Counted from the stretch's first letter, positions 44,212 through 52,589 are shown. The stretch is 64,000 nt of DNA from Actinoplanes couchii (GCF_016862075.1 NZ_BOMG01000057.1:217873-281872), one strand, 5' to 3'. Notes: generated by a model not told the origin, from the sequence alone. A program made the numbers and translations.

Positions 44212-44285
44212 GGTTCTGGGGCGGCGGTGGCCCACGGAGGGATCAAGCCTGACCGCCCGGAGTGGGCCACCGCCGCCCCAGAACC
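44212..44285. terminator. 24-bp perfect inverted repeat
   Basis: Left arm 44212-44235 and right arm 44262-44285 are exact complements over 24 bp with a 26-nt loop, starting 6 bp after the racemase stop. It probably terminates the acyl-CoA operon; the length of the perfect arms is unusual. Confidence 0.8.
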
Positions 44286-44370
44286 GTCCCCACCGCAAAC
44301 GCGAAAGGGACAAGGACAACAGGGTGGGGATGACATCCCGGGGCGGGAGACGTCGGAACCCATCCTGACA

Positions 44371-44384
44371 TGGGAGCGCTCCCA
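44371..44384. promoter_or_regulatory. CebR operator (cellulose-regulon box)
   Basis: TGGGAGCGCTCCCA is identical to the known consensus operator of CebR, the LacI-family repressor of cellulose/cellobiose genes in Streptomyces and other actinobacteria. Here it lies 58 bp past the 3' end of the mannanase gene, not in front of a gene. Confidence 0.75.
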
Positions 44385-44442
44385 GAGGCAACGGCTCCGG
44401 CCGGGCGAAACGGTGGCGCCCGCCCGGCCGGAGCCGCCGGAT

Positions 44443-45795
44443 CTAACCCGCCGAACAGGAGACGGCAGGAACAGCGTTGGCACCGTTCCAGGACCCGAGG
44501 AACCCGAAGTTGGTGGAGGCCCCCGCCGCCAGAGCCCCGTTCCAGGCGGCGTTACGAGCGGTGACAGCGGACCCGCTGCTGGAAACCGTGGCGCCCCAGG
44601 CGTTACTGACGGTCTGCCCGTTGGCGAACGTCCAGGTCACGGTCCAGTTGGTGATGGCAGAGCTGCCCGCGGTCACCTTGACGTCCCCTTGGAACCCACC
44701 CTGCCAACTGCCGGTGACCGTGTAGGTGGCCGTGCACCCACCCGCCGGCGGGTTGGAGGGCGAGGGTGACGGCGAAGAGGGCGAGGGTGAGGAAGGAACA
44801 GGCGACGAGGGCTGAACCCCGCCGAAGATCGTCGCTTCCTTGCTGGTGGCCTTGAGCCCGTTGGGCCCGTTGACGATCCGCTGCCCCCAGGTGGTGAGCG
44901 AGGCCGCGTTGAAGTTGTTCGTCATGTCCAGGATCGGGTCGGTGTTGCCGGCCCACGACCAGCCCAGATATCCGATGCCCCGGGCCTGCGCCTCGGCCAT
45001 CAGCGTGGTGTCGTCCACCTCCCCCGAGGCGAACTGCCAGCCGAATTCGCCGATGACGAGCGGCCAGTTGTTGTTCTGGAACACGTCGAGATAGTTGCGG
45101 ATCGATGTGGCCGTGTTGAACACCGCGTACATGTGGATCGACAGGACGGTGTTGGCCCGGGTGTCGGCGTTCAGCACGGTCTGCGCGTTGTCACGCATGG
45201 TGTACTGCCAGTCCTGACCCCAGTTCGGGGCGTCGACCATCAGCAGGTGCTCGAACCCGTTGGTGCGCATCTTCTGAATGGCGGCGACGGTGGCGGCGGT
45301 CCACTGACCGGGGTTCGTGTTGCCGATCGGCTCGTTTCCGATGTTGATGACGACATAGTTCTCCTGCCCCACGAGAACACTCTTGAGCCCGATCCAGTAA
45401 TTGACGGCCTGGTCGAGCGTGTAGGCGGCGGCGTCCTCGCCGTACCCCGTGGTGTCGTGGTTCTCCAGCACACAGATCAACCGGTTGGCCTTGCACAGGT
45501 TGATCACGTTGGTGACGTCCGCCGCGGTGTTGGCGGTCCAGCGCCCACCGCTGAGAACCACCCGGACGGTGTTCGCCCCGGCGGCCTTCATGTCGGCGAA
45601 CGACTGGGTCTGTCCCGCGTACCAGGTGTGCATGTGGTTGATGCCGCGCATGACGAACGTCGAGCCGTTGGCCTCGACGATGTTGCGGCCGCTGATCCGC
45701 AGGCCGGTGGCGGCCCAGGCGGGGTTCACCACGGTGAACACGGCGGCGACGAGGGTGATGAGGACGGCGGCGATCGTGGCCAGTCTTCGTTTCAT
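44443..45795 (-). CDS. Secreted GH5 beta-mannanase with CBM2
   Basis: A 450-aa secreted glycosidase. The signal peptide ends AWA (residue 28). The GH5 (subfamily 8-like mannan endo-1,4-mannosidase) domain covers about 30-325, with acid/base Glu155 in NIGNEP and nucleophile Glu250 in VIGEFGW. A Ser/Pro linker (about 329-350) leads to a CBM2 cellulose-binding module with two Cys (354 and near the end) and Trp residues of WTVTWTFANGQ and FLGSWNG. It degrades mannans bound in plant cell walls. No CebR box is seen upstream (45796-45933). Confidence 0.93.
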   Translation of the reverse strand: MKRRLATIAAVLITLVAAVFTVVNPAWAATGLRISGRNIVEANGSTFVMRGINHMHTWYAGQTQSFADMKAAGANTVRVVLSGGRWTANTAADVTNVINLCKANRLICVLENHDTTGYGEDAAAYTLDQAVNYWIGLKSVLVGQENYVVINIGNEPIGNTNPGQWTAATVAAIQKMRTNGFEHLLMVDAPNWGQDWQYTMRDNAQTVLNADTRANTVLSIHMYAVFNTATSIRNYLDVFQNNNWPLVIGEFGWQFASGEVDDTTLMAEAQARGIGYLGWSWAGNTDPILDMTNNFNAASLTTWGQRIVNGPNGLKATSKEATIFGGVQPSSPVPSSPSPSSPSPSPSNPPAGGCTATYTVTGSWQGGFQGDVKVTAGSSAITNWTVTWTFANGQTVSNAWGATVSSSGSAVTARNAAWNGALAAGASTNFGFLGSWNGANAVPAVSCSAG

Positions 45796-45911
45796 GAGCT
45801 GCCTCTTGACGAAGGGGGATGTGGACAGCGTGCTGCGACGCGTTCCACCCGCCCCGGGCAGTCCCCTGCGACGCCGTCACCGGCGTGTGCACCGAACCTA
45901 CCCCCGCCCCC

Positions 45912-45933
45912 GATCGATCGCAATGGATCGATC
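45912..45933 (-). repeat. GATCGATC inverted pair
   Basis: GATCGATC (45912-45919), 6 nt, GATCGATC (45926-45933), ending right at the GGDEF gene stop. A hairpin with 8-bp arms; possible weak terminator. Confidence 0.4.
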
Positions 45934-47121
45934 TCAGGCGGCCCGCCGTCGCCGGTCCCGCTTGTCCCGGTACATCGCCGCGTCCGCCTCCGCGGTCAGC
46001 GTGTCCAGCCCGGTGCGCGCGCCGGCCGGCCGCAGGGCCGATCCCGCGCTGACCCCGACGGTCACCAGGTGCCCGCCGATGTCGATCGGCTGCCGGATCG
46101 CGGCCCGGATCCGGTCCACGGCCGGCCCGGCCGCCTCGGCGCCGGCGCCCGGCAGCAGCACCAGGAACTCGTCGCCGCCGAGCCGCCCGACCAGGCCGTC
46201 GCCGCCGACCACCACGCCCAGCCGGGCACCGATCTCGTGCAGCAGCACGTCGCCGGCCGCGTGCCCGTGGGTGTCGTTGACCTCCTTGAACCCGTTCAGG
46301 TCCAGCAGGAGCACGACCAACGGCAGACCTTCACATTCCTGCGCGTACGCGGCCAGCCGTGCCCGGTTCGGCAGCCCGGTGAGCGGATCGTGGGTGGCCT
46401 GGTGCTGCAGGGCCCGCCGGGTCTCGTTGAGTTCCCGGAACTGACGGCTGAACGCGGACGACTGCGCCCCGGCCATGATCGTGGTCATCGCGTTGGTGCC
46501 GACCACGAACGCGAGGTCCGGCGAGTCCGGCACCAGCAGCACGAACGCCACCGAGGTGATCAGGAAGGTGAGGATCGCACCGGGCAGCTGGTGCCGGATC
46601 GCGGCGATCGAGATGGCCAGCGCCAGCAGCGGCCAGGTGGTCTGGGTGAAGTCCCGTTCGGAGACCACCACGAACGCGACGATGGTGATCGTGTCGAACA
46701 GCACCTGCACCGCGCTGAGCAGCGGGTACCAGCGGGATTCCGGTCGCCGCCGGGCCAGCACGGCGAGCACGTCGGCCGCGGCGATCAGGGCGAGCGACAG
46801 CCAGGACGCGGCCAGCATGGCGTCGCTGAGCTGAGCCGGCCCGAGGCCGGTCACCCCGGTCATGTAGAGGGTGATCAGGATGAACCCGACGGATCGTGAC
46901 ACTCCGCCGGCCGTCTCCATCGCCCGCCGCCGCGCCCGCAGCGATTCGTCCACCGGCGGCGCGGTCAGCGGGCCGGTTCCGTTGCGCACGGGCTTCTGAT
47001 CGGCACCGGGACGGCCCGGGTTGAGGAACTCGGGCCGGCGCCCGGGCCGGTGGTCGGACCGGCGCCCGGGACGGAACCGGCACCGGCGCCCGGGACGGAA
47101 CTCAGGCCGATGCCCGGGCAC
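45934..47121 (-). CDS. Diguanylate cyclase (GGDEF) 1
   Basis: A 395-aa membrane cyclic-di-GMP synthase. About six helices (70-215) precede a GGDEF domain: HQATHDPLTGLPNRARL, LLDLNGFKEVND and RLGGDEFLVLLP, so it should be active; no RxxD inhibitory site is obvious. GTG 47121 has AGGAG 5 nt upstream (47127-47131), which supports a start that includes an Arg/Pro/Gly repeat N-terminus (RPGRR units) of about 40 residues made by a short minisatellite. It overlaps the second GGDEF gene by 20 bp. Confidence 0.92.
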   Translation of the reverse strand: MPGHRPEFRPGRRCRFRPGRRSDHRPGRRPEFLNPGRPGADQKPVRNGTGPLTAPPVDESLRARRRAMETAGGVSRSVGFILITLYMTGVTGLGPAQLSDAMLAASWLSLALIAAADVLAVLARRRPESRWYPLLSAVQVLFDTITIVAFVVVSERDFTQTTWPLLALAISIAAIRHQLPGAILTFLITSVAFVLLVPDSPDLAFVVGTNAMTTIMAGAQSSAFSRQFRELNETRRALQHQATHDPLTGLPNRARLAAYAQECEGLPLVVLLLDLNGFKEVNDTHGHAAGDVLLHEIGARLGVVVGGDGLVGRLGGDEFLVLLPGAGAEAAGPAVDRIRAAIRQPIDIGGHLVTVGVSAGSALRPAGARTGLDTLTAEADAAMYRDKRDRRRRAA

Positions 47122-48199
47122 GCTTCTCCTGATACATCCCGGCGTCCGCCTCGGCGGTCAGCGCGTCCAGCCCGGCGTCGGCGCCGGCCGCCCGCAGCGC
47201 GACGCCGACACTGGCCCCGACCCGGACGGTGCGGCCGTCGCCGATGCCGACGGGTTGCCGGACCGCGTCCCGGATCCGGGTCACCGTGCGGGCCACCACG
47301 GCATCGTCGGCGTCCGGCAGCAGCACCATGAATTCGTCGCCACCGAGCCGCCCGGCCAGCCCCTCGCGGTCGAGCACCCCGGTCAGCCGGCCGGCGATCG
47401 TGTGCAGCAGCATGTCGCCGGCCGCGTGCCCGTAGACATCGTTGACCTGCTTGAACCCGTTCAGGTCCAGCAGGATCACGGCCAGCGGGCGGTCGGCGCA
47501 CCCGTCGGCGTAGACGGCCAGCCGGGCCCGGTTCGGCAGTCCGGTCATCGAGTCGTGGGTGGCCTGGTGCTGCAGCTTCCGGCGGGTCCGGTCGAGTTCG
47601 GTGAGGTGCCGGTCCAGCGACGACGACTGTGCGCCGGCGATCACCGCGATCAGCAGATTGACCCCGACCACGAAGAACCAGTCCTGGTCGTACGGCACGA
47701 AGTACGTGTAGGCCACCGTGACCACGCCGAAGGTCGCCAGCGCGCCGCTCAATTGGAGACGCAGAGCGGCCAACGCGATCGACACGGCCAGCACCGGCCA
47801 GATGGTGACGTCGGTCTCCAGCGTCGAGATGATCACCATGCCGCCGACCGTCACGGTGTCCAGCGTCACCTGTGCGACGCTGCGCCACCGGAACCGCGGT
47901 GAGTCCGGCTCGCGCCGGTTGAGAGCGGAGAACACGTTCGCCAGCAGCATCAGAGCGACACCGGCCCAGCAGGCCGACCGCATGTGGTCGGTGGTGACGG
48001 CGACCGATCCGCCGCCGATCCCGACCGCGGACAGCATCGTGGCGACGATCCCGAGACCGCGCGATACCAGACCCGCGGTCTCGATGGTGCGCCGCCGCGC
48101 GAGCAGCGCGTCGTCGGGCGCGGAGGACGGAGCGGAGGAGAGGGTGGAGGACGGGGCGGGCGCCGGGGTGGGCCGCCGGATCACGTCACGCATGCGCAC
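47102..48199 (-). CDS. Diguanylate cyclase (GGDEF) 2
   Basis: A 365-aa paralogue of the following gene: same six-helix region (RFRWRSVAQVTLDTVTV, AGAQSSSLDRHLTELDRT) and GGDEF domain with HQATHDSMTGLPNRARL, LLDLNGFKQVNDVYGH, RLGGDEFMVLLPDAD. Catalytic residues look intact. It overlaps the third, degenerate copy at its start (14 bp). Tandem duplication is clear because sequence similarity spans both membrane and catalytic parts. Confidence 0.92.
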   Translation of the reverse strand: MRMRDVIRRPTPAPAPSSTLSSAPSSAPDDALLARRRTIETAGLVSRGLGIVATMLSAVGIGGGSVAVTTDHMRSACWAGVALMLLANVFSALNRREPDSPRFRWRSVAQVTLDTVTVGGMVIISTLETDVTIWPVLAVSIALAALRLQLSGALATFGVVTVAYTYFVPYDQDWFFVVGVNLLIAVIAGAQSSSLDRHLTELDRTRRKLQHQATHDSMTGLPNRARLAVYADGCADRPLAVILLDLNGFKQVNDVYGHAAGDMLLHTIAGRLTGVLDREGLAGRLGGDEFMVLLPDADDAVVARTVTRIRDAVRQPVGIGDGRTVRVGASVGVALRAAGADAGLDALTAEADAGMYQEKRARASA

Positions 48200-48671
48200 G
48201 GCGCAGATCCGTGTCCGCCTCGGTGGTCAGCACGTCCAGCGGGGTGTCGCTCCCGGCCGGGCGGACCGCCACGCCGGCGTCCAGCCCGATCCGGACCGTG
48301 CCGCCGCCGACGACGGCCGGCTGCCGGACGGTGAACCGGATCCGGTTCAGCACCCGGGCGGCCTCGGTGGCGTCGGCATCCGGCAGCAGCACCCGGAACC
48401 GGGCGGCGCCGAGCCGCTCGGCCCGGCCCTCCCGGTCCAGTGCCCCGGTCAGGCGGTTGTCGATCAGATCACCGGTGGTGGCCCGGTCCAGCTCCAGCAG
48501 CAGCACGGCCATCCGGCGGCCGGCGTAGACCGGCATCACCTCGGGGAGCGGCGCGGACTCGACCAGACGCTGCGGCTCCCGCCGGGCGGTGATCCCGGCC
48601 GTGGCCAGCATGGTGGAGACGATCCCGAGACCACGGGACACCAGGGCGCGCGGCAGGCTGTGCTTGAGCAT
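48186..48671 (-). CDS. Degenerate GGDEF paralogue
   Basis: A 161-aa shortened third copy. It begins MLKHSLPRALVSRGLGIVST like the other copies' pre-membrane segment, but skips the membrane helices and the first half of the catalytic domain. The signature is RLGAARFRVLLPDAD, where the GGDEF residues are lost (GAARF). The rest (LNRIRFTVRQPAV, VRIGLDAGVAVRPAG) still aligns with the paralogues. It cannot make cyclic-di-GMP. It may bind the nucleotide, partner the active copies, or be decaying. Confidence 0.8.
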   Translation of the reverse strand: MLKHSLPRALVSRGLGIVSTMLATAGITARREPQRLVESAPLPEVMPVYAGRRMAVLLLELDRATTGDLIDNRLTGALDREGRAERLGAARFRVLLPDADATEAARVLNRIRFTVRQPAVVGGGTVRIGLDAGVAVRPAGSDTPLDVLTTEADTDLRRAHA

Positions 48672-48741
48672 GGGCCTTCCATCGGCAGGCGCCTACCGCA
48701 CTTGAGTGTGTGCTGACCCCGTACCGGCGGAAAAGGTCTTT

Positions 48742-50301
48742 TCAGAATTTGAAGGCGCCGACCAGGGTGCGCAGCTCCTCGGCGGTGCGGGAGACCTCGT
48801 TGCTGGCCTCCAGGGTCTGATTGACCCCGCCGACGGTGGCGGCGCTCGCGGAGGAGACGTCGCTGATGTTGCCGGCGATCCGCTGGGAGCCGGCGGCCAC
48901 CTCGGCGATGCTGCGGCTCATCTCGCCGGTGGTGGCGGTCTGCTCCTCGACGGCCGAGGCGATGGTGGTCTGGAAGTCGTTGATCTGCGCGATGACCTCG
49001 GAGATCCGGTTGATCACCTCGACCGCGCCGCCGGTGTCCTGCTGGATGGCGGTGACCCGGCTGCCGATGTCCTCGGTGGCCCGCGCGGTCTCCTGGGCCA
49101 GGTCCTTGACCTCGGAGGCGACCACGGCGAAGCCCTTGCCGGCGTCCCCGGCGCGGGCCGCCTCGATGGTGGCGTTCAGGGCGAGCAGGTTGGTCTGCTC
49201 GGCGATCGAGGTGATCAGCTTGATCACGTTGCCGATCTCGGCGGACGACTCGCCGAGCTTGCGGATGGTCTCGGTGGCGCTGGCGGCCTCGGACACCGCG
49301 ACCGAGGCGACCTGGGCGGCCTCGGCGGCGTTGCGGGAGATCTCCCGGATCGACAGGCCCATCTCCTCCGACCCGGCGGCGACCGTCTGCACGTTGCGGG
49401 AGATCTCCTCGGCCTCGGTGGAGGCCGAGTTGCTCTGCTGGTCGGTGTTGCCGGCCGCGGCGGCGATCTGACCGGAGACGGCGGCCAGCTCGGTGGAGGC
49501 CGACGCCAGGCTGTCGGCGTCGTGCGCGATGGTGCGCATCGAGTCGCGAAGTTTGTCCAGCGAGCGGTCCAGACCGGCCGCCATCGTGCCCAGCTCGTCG
49601 GTGCTGGTGATCTCGCTGCGGACGGTGAGGTCACCCCGGTCCAGGGCGCCGATCACCTCGGCGAGCCGCCGGATCGGGTTGAGGATCGAGCGGACCAGCG
49701 GGATCGCCATGCCGATCAGCAGGGCCAGCCCGATCACGGCGACGATGATCGCCCACATCCGGGTGCCGGCGACGGCGGTGTCCATCTCGGCCGTCTGCTG
49801 GTCGATGGAGGCCTGCACCTTCTCGGTGAGGGTGTCCAGTTCGCCGTCGGTCTTGTCGTTCTGCTCGGGGATCTGGTCGATCTCGCCGATCACCGACCGC
49901 GGGTTCGCCACGCCGTCGTTGACGAACTTGGTGATGAACGTGTTGAAGGCGTCGAAGTCGGCGCGGTACCCCTGGAACTCGGTGAGCAGCGGCCCGGTCA
50001 TCCCGCAGGACTCGACCGCGTCGGCGGCCTCGACCGAGGACTGCACGTCGTCGAGCACGTCCTGGCTGACGTCCTGCCCGAGGGCGGCCCGGTAGGCGTC
50101 CACCTTCAGTTCGCTCTGCCGGTTGTTGAGGTGGTTGAGGGTGGCCAGGCAGGCCTCCATCGCGCGTGCCTCTTCGGCCTGCGTGCTCAGGGTCGACTGA
50201 CTGGTCAGCGTGATCGCGGTCAGCGCGACCAGGGCGACCGCGCCGGAACCGACGATCACCCCGAGCCGCTTGGCCGTGCCGATGTTCTGCAACGCGCGCA
50301 T
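48742..50301 (-). CDS. Methyl-accepting chemotaxis protein
   Basis: A 519-aa chemoreceptor. The first helix (about 15-35), a periplasmic-side four-helix-type sensor (36-178), second helix (about 180-202), HAMP (RLAEVIGALDRGDL) and a long signalling coiled coil with the hairpin tip EQTNLLALNATIEAARAGDAGKGFAVVA-like sequence (key residues at E-x-TNLLALNA and AGxxGKGF). Methylation Glu/Gln sites flank it. The sensor contains two Cys (about 50 and 96). No che genes are near. Actinoplanes relatives have motile spores, which would fit; this link is inference. Confidence 0.93.
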   Translation of the reverse strand: MRALQNIGTAKRLGVIVGSGAVALVALTAITLTSQSTLSTQAEEARAMEACLATLNHLNNRQSELKVDAYRAALGQDVSQDVLDDVQSSVEAADAVESCGMTGPLLTEFQGYRADFDAFNTFITKFVNDGVANPRSVIGEIDQIPEQNDKTDGELDTLTEKVQASIDQQTAEMDTAVAGTRMWAIIVAVIGLALLIGMAIPLVRSILNPIRRLAEVIGALDRGDLTVRSEITSTDELGTMAAGLDRSLDKLRDSMRTIAHDADSLASASTELAAVSGQIAAAAGNTDQQSNSASTEAEEISRNVQTVAAGSEEMGLSIREISRNAAEAAQVASVAVSEAASATETIRKLGESSAEIGNVIKLITSIAEQTNLLALNATIEAARAGDAGKGFAVVASEVKDLAQETARATEDIGSRVTAIQQDTGGAVEVINRISEVIAQINDFQTTIASAVEEQTATTGEMSRSIAEVAAGSQRIAGNISDVSSASAATVGGVNQTLEASNEVSRTAEELRTLVGAFKF

Positions 50302-50383
50302 ACCGCCCCCTCACACACCCGACACCCGGCCCATCGGACATGTCGGCGCTCAACTGAGGGCGACGGGGGATATGCCGGATATC

Positions 50384-50734
50384 TCAGCGATTGAGGTGAC
50401 GCGTCCAGTCGGACGGTACCGCGCCCGCGGGGCCCGGCGCGGGCTGCTCGGCCGGATGCGCGGACGGCGGGGCCAGTTCCGGGCCGGAACCGGCGGTCTG
50501 GGTGCCGAAGTCCCAGAACCAGTCCTCGCCCGGCTCGAACGACTGGATCACCGGATGACCGGTCGCCTTCCAGTGTGCGGTGGCATGCTGCGACGGCGAG
50601 CTGTCACAGCAGCCCACATTGCCGCACTCGGCGCAGCGGCGCAGATGGAACCACCAGCCGCCGGCGTCGAGGCACTCGGCACAACCGGTGCCGGACGGCG
50701 GGACGTCGGTGCGGATCGAAGCTTCGTCAGTCAC
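50384..50734 (-). CDS. UBP-type zinc-finger protein
   Basis: A 116-aa protein built on a UBP-type zinc finger (residues about 17-65): GCAECLDAGG, RRCAECGNVGCCDSSPSQH and ATGHPVIQSFEPGEDWFWDF. Bacterial versions of this domain are common in actinobacteria and have no known partner. The tail (75-116) is Pro/Ala-rich. It lies 12 bp after the HxlR gene stop on the same strand. Confidence 0.88.
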   Translation of the reverse strand: MTDEASIRTDVPPSGTGCAECLDAGGWWFHLRRCAECGNVGCCDSSPSQHATAHWKATGHPVIQSFEPGEDWFWDFGTQTAGSGPELAPPSAHPAEQPAPGPAGAVPSDWTRHLNR

Positions 50735-50746
50735 TGCGAGAACCTA

Positions 50747-51115
50747 TCAACGCGATCTGTCGTACGCCGCCCGCGCGGCCGCCGCGGTCGGCACCTCGGC
50801 CTCCAGCAGCTCGATCAGATCGACCAGCTTGGCGGCGGTCCGGGCGCCGAAATCGGTCAGGCTGTACTCCACCCGGGGTGGGATGGTGGCCTGCACCTCG
50901 CGGCGGACCAGTCCGTCCCGCTCGAGCGCCTGCAGGGTCTGGGCCAGCATCTTCTCGCTCACCCCATCGACCCGGCGGCGGAGGGCGTTGAACCTGTACG
51001 ACCCCTCGTGCAGCGCGGCCAGCGCCAGCCAGCCCCATTTGCCGGTGACGGTGCCCAGCAACTCACGAGAGGCGCAGTCACGGGCGAACACACTCGGGAT
51101 CAGGTCGTCGTCCAC
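50747..51115 (-). CDS. HxlR-family transcriptional regulator
   Basis: A 122-aa winged-helix regulator starting VDDDLIPSVFARDCASRELL at GTG 51115; longer starts (for example ATG 51187) would put the start into the promoter region of the divergent gene. KWGWLALAALHEGSYRFNALRRRVDGVSEKMLAQTLQALERDGLV is the family HTH region (key residues FNALRRRV and MLAQTL), and an N-terminal Cys (CASRELL) is typical of redox-sensing HxlR/QorR proteins. It probably represses the divergent quinone reductase gene. Confidence 0.88.
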   Translation of the reverse strand: MDDDLIPSVFARDCASRELLGTVTGKWGWLALAALHEGSYRFNALRRRVDGVSEKMLAQTLQALERDGLVRREVQATIPPRVEYSLTDFGARTAAKLVDLIELLEAEVPTAAAARAAYDRSR

Positions 51116-51137
51116 ACTGCCGACAATACCAGCGCTG

Positions 51138-51164
51138 TCGAAAAGTTTGCGCTTTCGAAAAGTT
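51138..51164. promoter_or_regulatory. Direct-repeat operator candidate
   Basis: TCGAAAAGTT occurs at 51138-51147 and 51155-51164, 17 bp apart, in the gap between the divergent HxlR and quinone-reductase genes. A QorR-type binding site is likely. Confidence 0.5.
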
Positions 51165-51207
51165 AGTGCCATTGTTCTGGTCACCACCTCATCAAGGGAG
51201 TTCCACC

Positions 51208-52062
51208 ATGAGCATCGCCGTCACCGGAGCCACCGGGCACCTGGGCCGTCTCGTCGTCGACGCGCTGATCGCCCGCGGCACCGCCGCGAGCGAGATCGTC
51301 GCCGTCGTGCGGGACACCACCAAGGCCGCCGAGGTGCTCCCCCAGGGTGTCCAGGTGCGCGAGGGCGACTACAACCGCCCGGAGACCCTGACCGCCGCGT
51401 TCGCCGGTGTCACCAAGGTGCTGCTGATCTCCGGCAACGAGGTCGGCCAGCGGGTTCCGCAGCACACCGCGGTGATCGACGCCGCCAAGGCCGCCGGGGT
51501 CGGTTTCCTCGCCTACACCAGCATCCTGCGCGCCGACACCTCGCCGCTCGGCCTGGCGCCCGAGCACCTGGCCACCGAGCAGCTGATCGCGGCGAGCGGC
51601 ATCCCGTCCGCGCTGCTGCGCAACGGGTGGTACGTCGAGAACTACGCCGGCTCGTTCGGCCCGGCGATCGCCCAGGGCACGCTGTACGGCGCGGCCGGCG
51701 AGGGCCGGATCGCCGCCGCCACCCGGGCCGACTTCGCCGAGGCCGCCGCGGCCGTGCTGATCAGCGGCGAGACCGGCGTCTTCGAGCTGGCCGGCGACCA
51801 GGCGTTCACCCTGGCCGAGCTGGCCGCCGAGGTGGCGAAGCAGTCCGGTTCGCCGGTCGCCTACCAGGACCTGCCGGTCGCCGACTACGCCAAGGCGCTC
51901 GTCGGCGCGGGCCTGCCGGAGGGCTTCGCGAACCTGCTCGCCGACACCGACGGCAAGATCCAGGACGGTCACCTGGACGACTCGACCGGCACCCTGGCCC
52001 GCCTGATCGGCCGCCCGACCACGCCGCTGTCCGACGCGGTCGCCGCCGCCGTCAAGGCCTGA
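51208..52062 (+). CDS. NAD(P)H:quinone oxidoreductase (QOR2/YtfG-like)
   Basis: A 284-aa atypical short-chain dehydrogenase. ATG 51208 gives MSIAVTGATGHLGRLVV with the NAD(P)-binding GxxGxxG. FLAYTSILRADTSPLGLAPEH and LLRNGWYVENYA match QOR2/YtfG (286 aa), an NADPH-dependent quinone reductase. GGGAG lies about 10 nt upstream. It responds to the divergent HxlR regulator, as in the qorR-qor pairs of other actinobacteria. Confidence 0.9.
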   Translation: MSIAVTGATGHLGRLVVDALIARGTAASEIVAVVRDTTKAAEVLPQGVQVREGDYNRPETLTAAFAGVTKVLLISGNEVGQRVPQHTAVIDAAKAAGVGFLAYTSILRADTSPLGLAPEHLATEQLIAASGIPSALLRNGWYVENYAGSFGPAIAQGTLYGAAGEGRIAAATRADFAEAAAAVLISGETGVFELAGDQAFTLAELAAEVAKQSGSPVAYQDLPVADYAKALVGAGLPEGFANLLADTDGKIQDGHLDDSTGTLARLIGRPTTPLSDAVAAAVKA

Positions 52063-52070
52063 CGTTTCCT

Positions 52071-52106
52071 CGACGGGGCGTGGACCGGCTGGTCCGCGCC
52101 CCGTCG
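52071..52106. terminator. 16-bp hairpin, convergent genes
   Basis: CGACGGGGCGTGGACC (52071-52086), loop GGCT, complement (52091-52106) with one G-U pair. It lies between the quinone reductase and YbaK-like genes. Confidence 0.85.
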
Positions 52107-52110
52107 GTGT

Positions 52111-52572
52111 TCACGGGACCAGGTCGGTGACGTCGGCGAAGGTGCCGTCCAGGGTCGCCACGGCGGCGTCGGCGCCGACCCGCAGCGCCAGCCCGTGCTC
52201 CCCCGCGCCGAGACTGACCGTCCGGCCGCGCAGCGTCTCGTCGGCGATCACCGGCCAGGCCCGGCGGGAACCGAACGGGGTGATGGTGCCCCGCTCGTAC
52301 CCGGTGGCCTGTTTGGCGGTCGCCGCGTCCGGCATCGACAGCCGGTTCACCCCGAGCAGGGCGCGCAGCTTCGGCCAGGAGATCGCCCGGTCGCCGGGCA
52401 CCAGCACGAACAGGTAGTCGTCGGCGGCCCGGCGCACGACCAGCGTCTTGACCAGGTCACGCAGGTCCATCCCGCGGGCGGCGGCGGCCTCCGCGGCGTT
52501 GGCCACCGGGCCGTACCGGAGCACGTCGAACTCGATCCCGGTGGCTTCGACGGCGTCGACGGCGCTCGACAT
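52111..52572 (-). CDS. YbaK/EbsC-type aminoacyl-tRNA deacylase
   Basis: A 153-aa YbaK/ProRS-editing-domain protein. The catalytic-type Lys is in DLVKTLVVRRA, followed by YLFVLVPGDRAIS, and GYERGTITPFGSRRAWPVIAD covers the substrate loop. Such proteins hydrolyse Cys-tRNA(Pro) and other mischarged tRNAs in the cytosol. Single gene, divergent from the DUF427 gene with a 17-bp gap. Confidence 0.92.
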   Translation of the reverse strand: MSSAVDAVEATGIEFDVLRYGPVANAAEAAAARGMDLRDLVKTLVVRRAADDYLFVLVPGDRAISWPKLRALLGVNRLSMPDAATAKQATGYERGTITPFGSRRAWPVIADETLRGRTVSLGAGEHGLALRVGADAAVATLDGTFADVTDLVP

Positions 52573-52589
52573 GGTTAGGCTCCTCTGTT

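Noticed and set aside
48706..50394. 562-codon plus-strand frame over the chemoreceptor gene
   Set aside because: Antisense shadow rich in Gly, Asp and Leu; the minus strand encodes a complete chemoreceptor.
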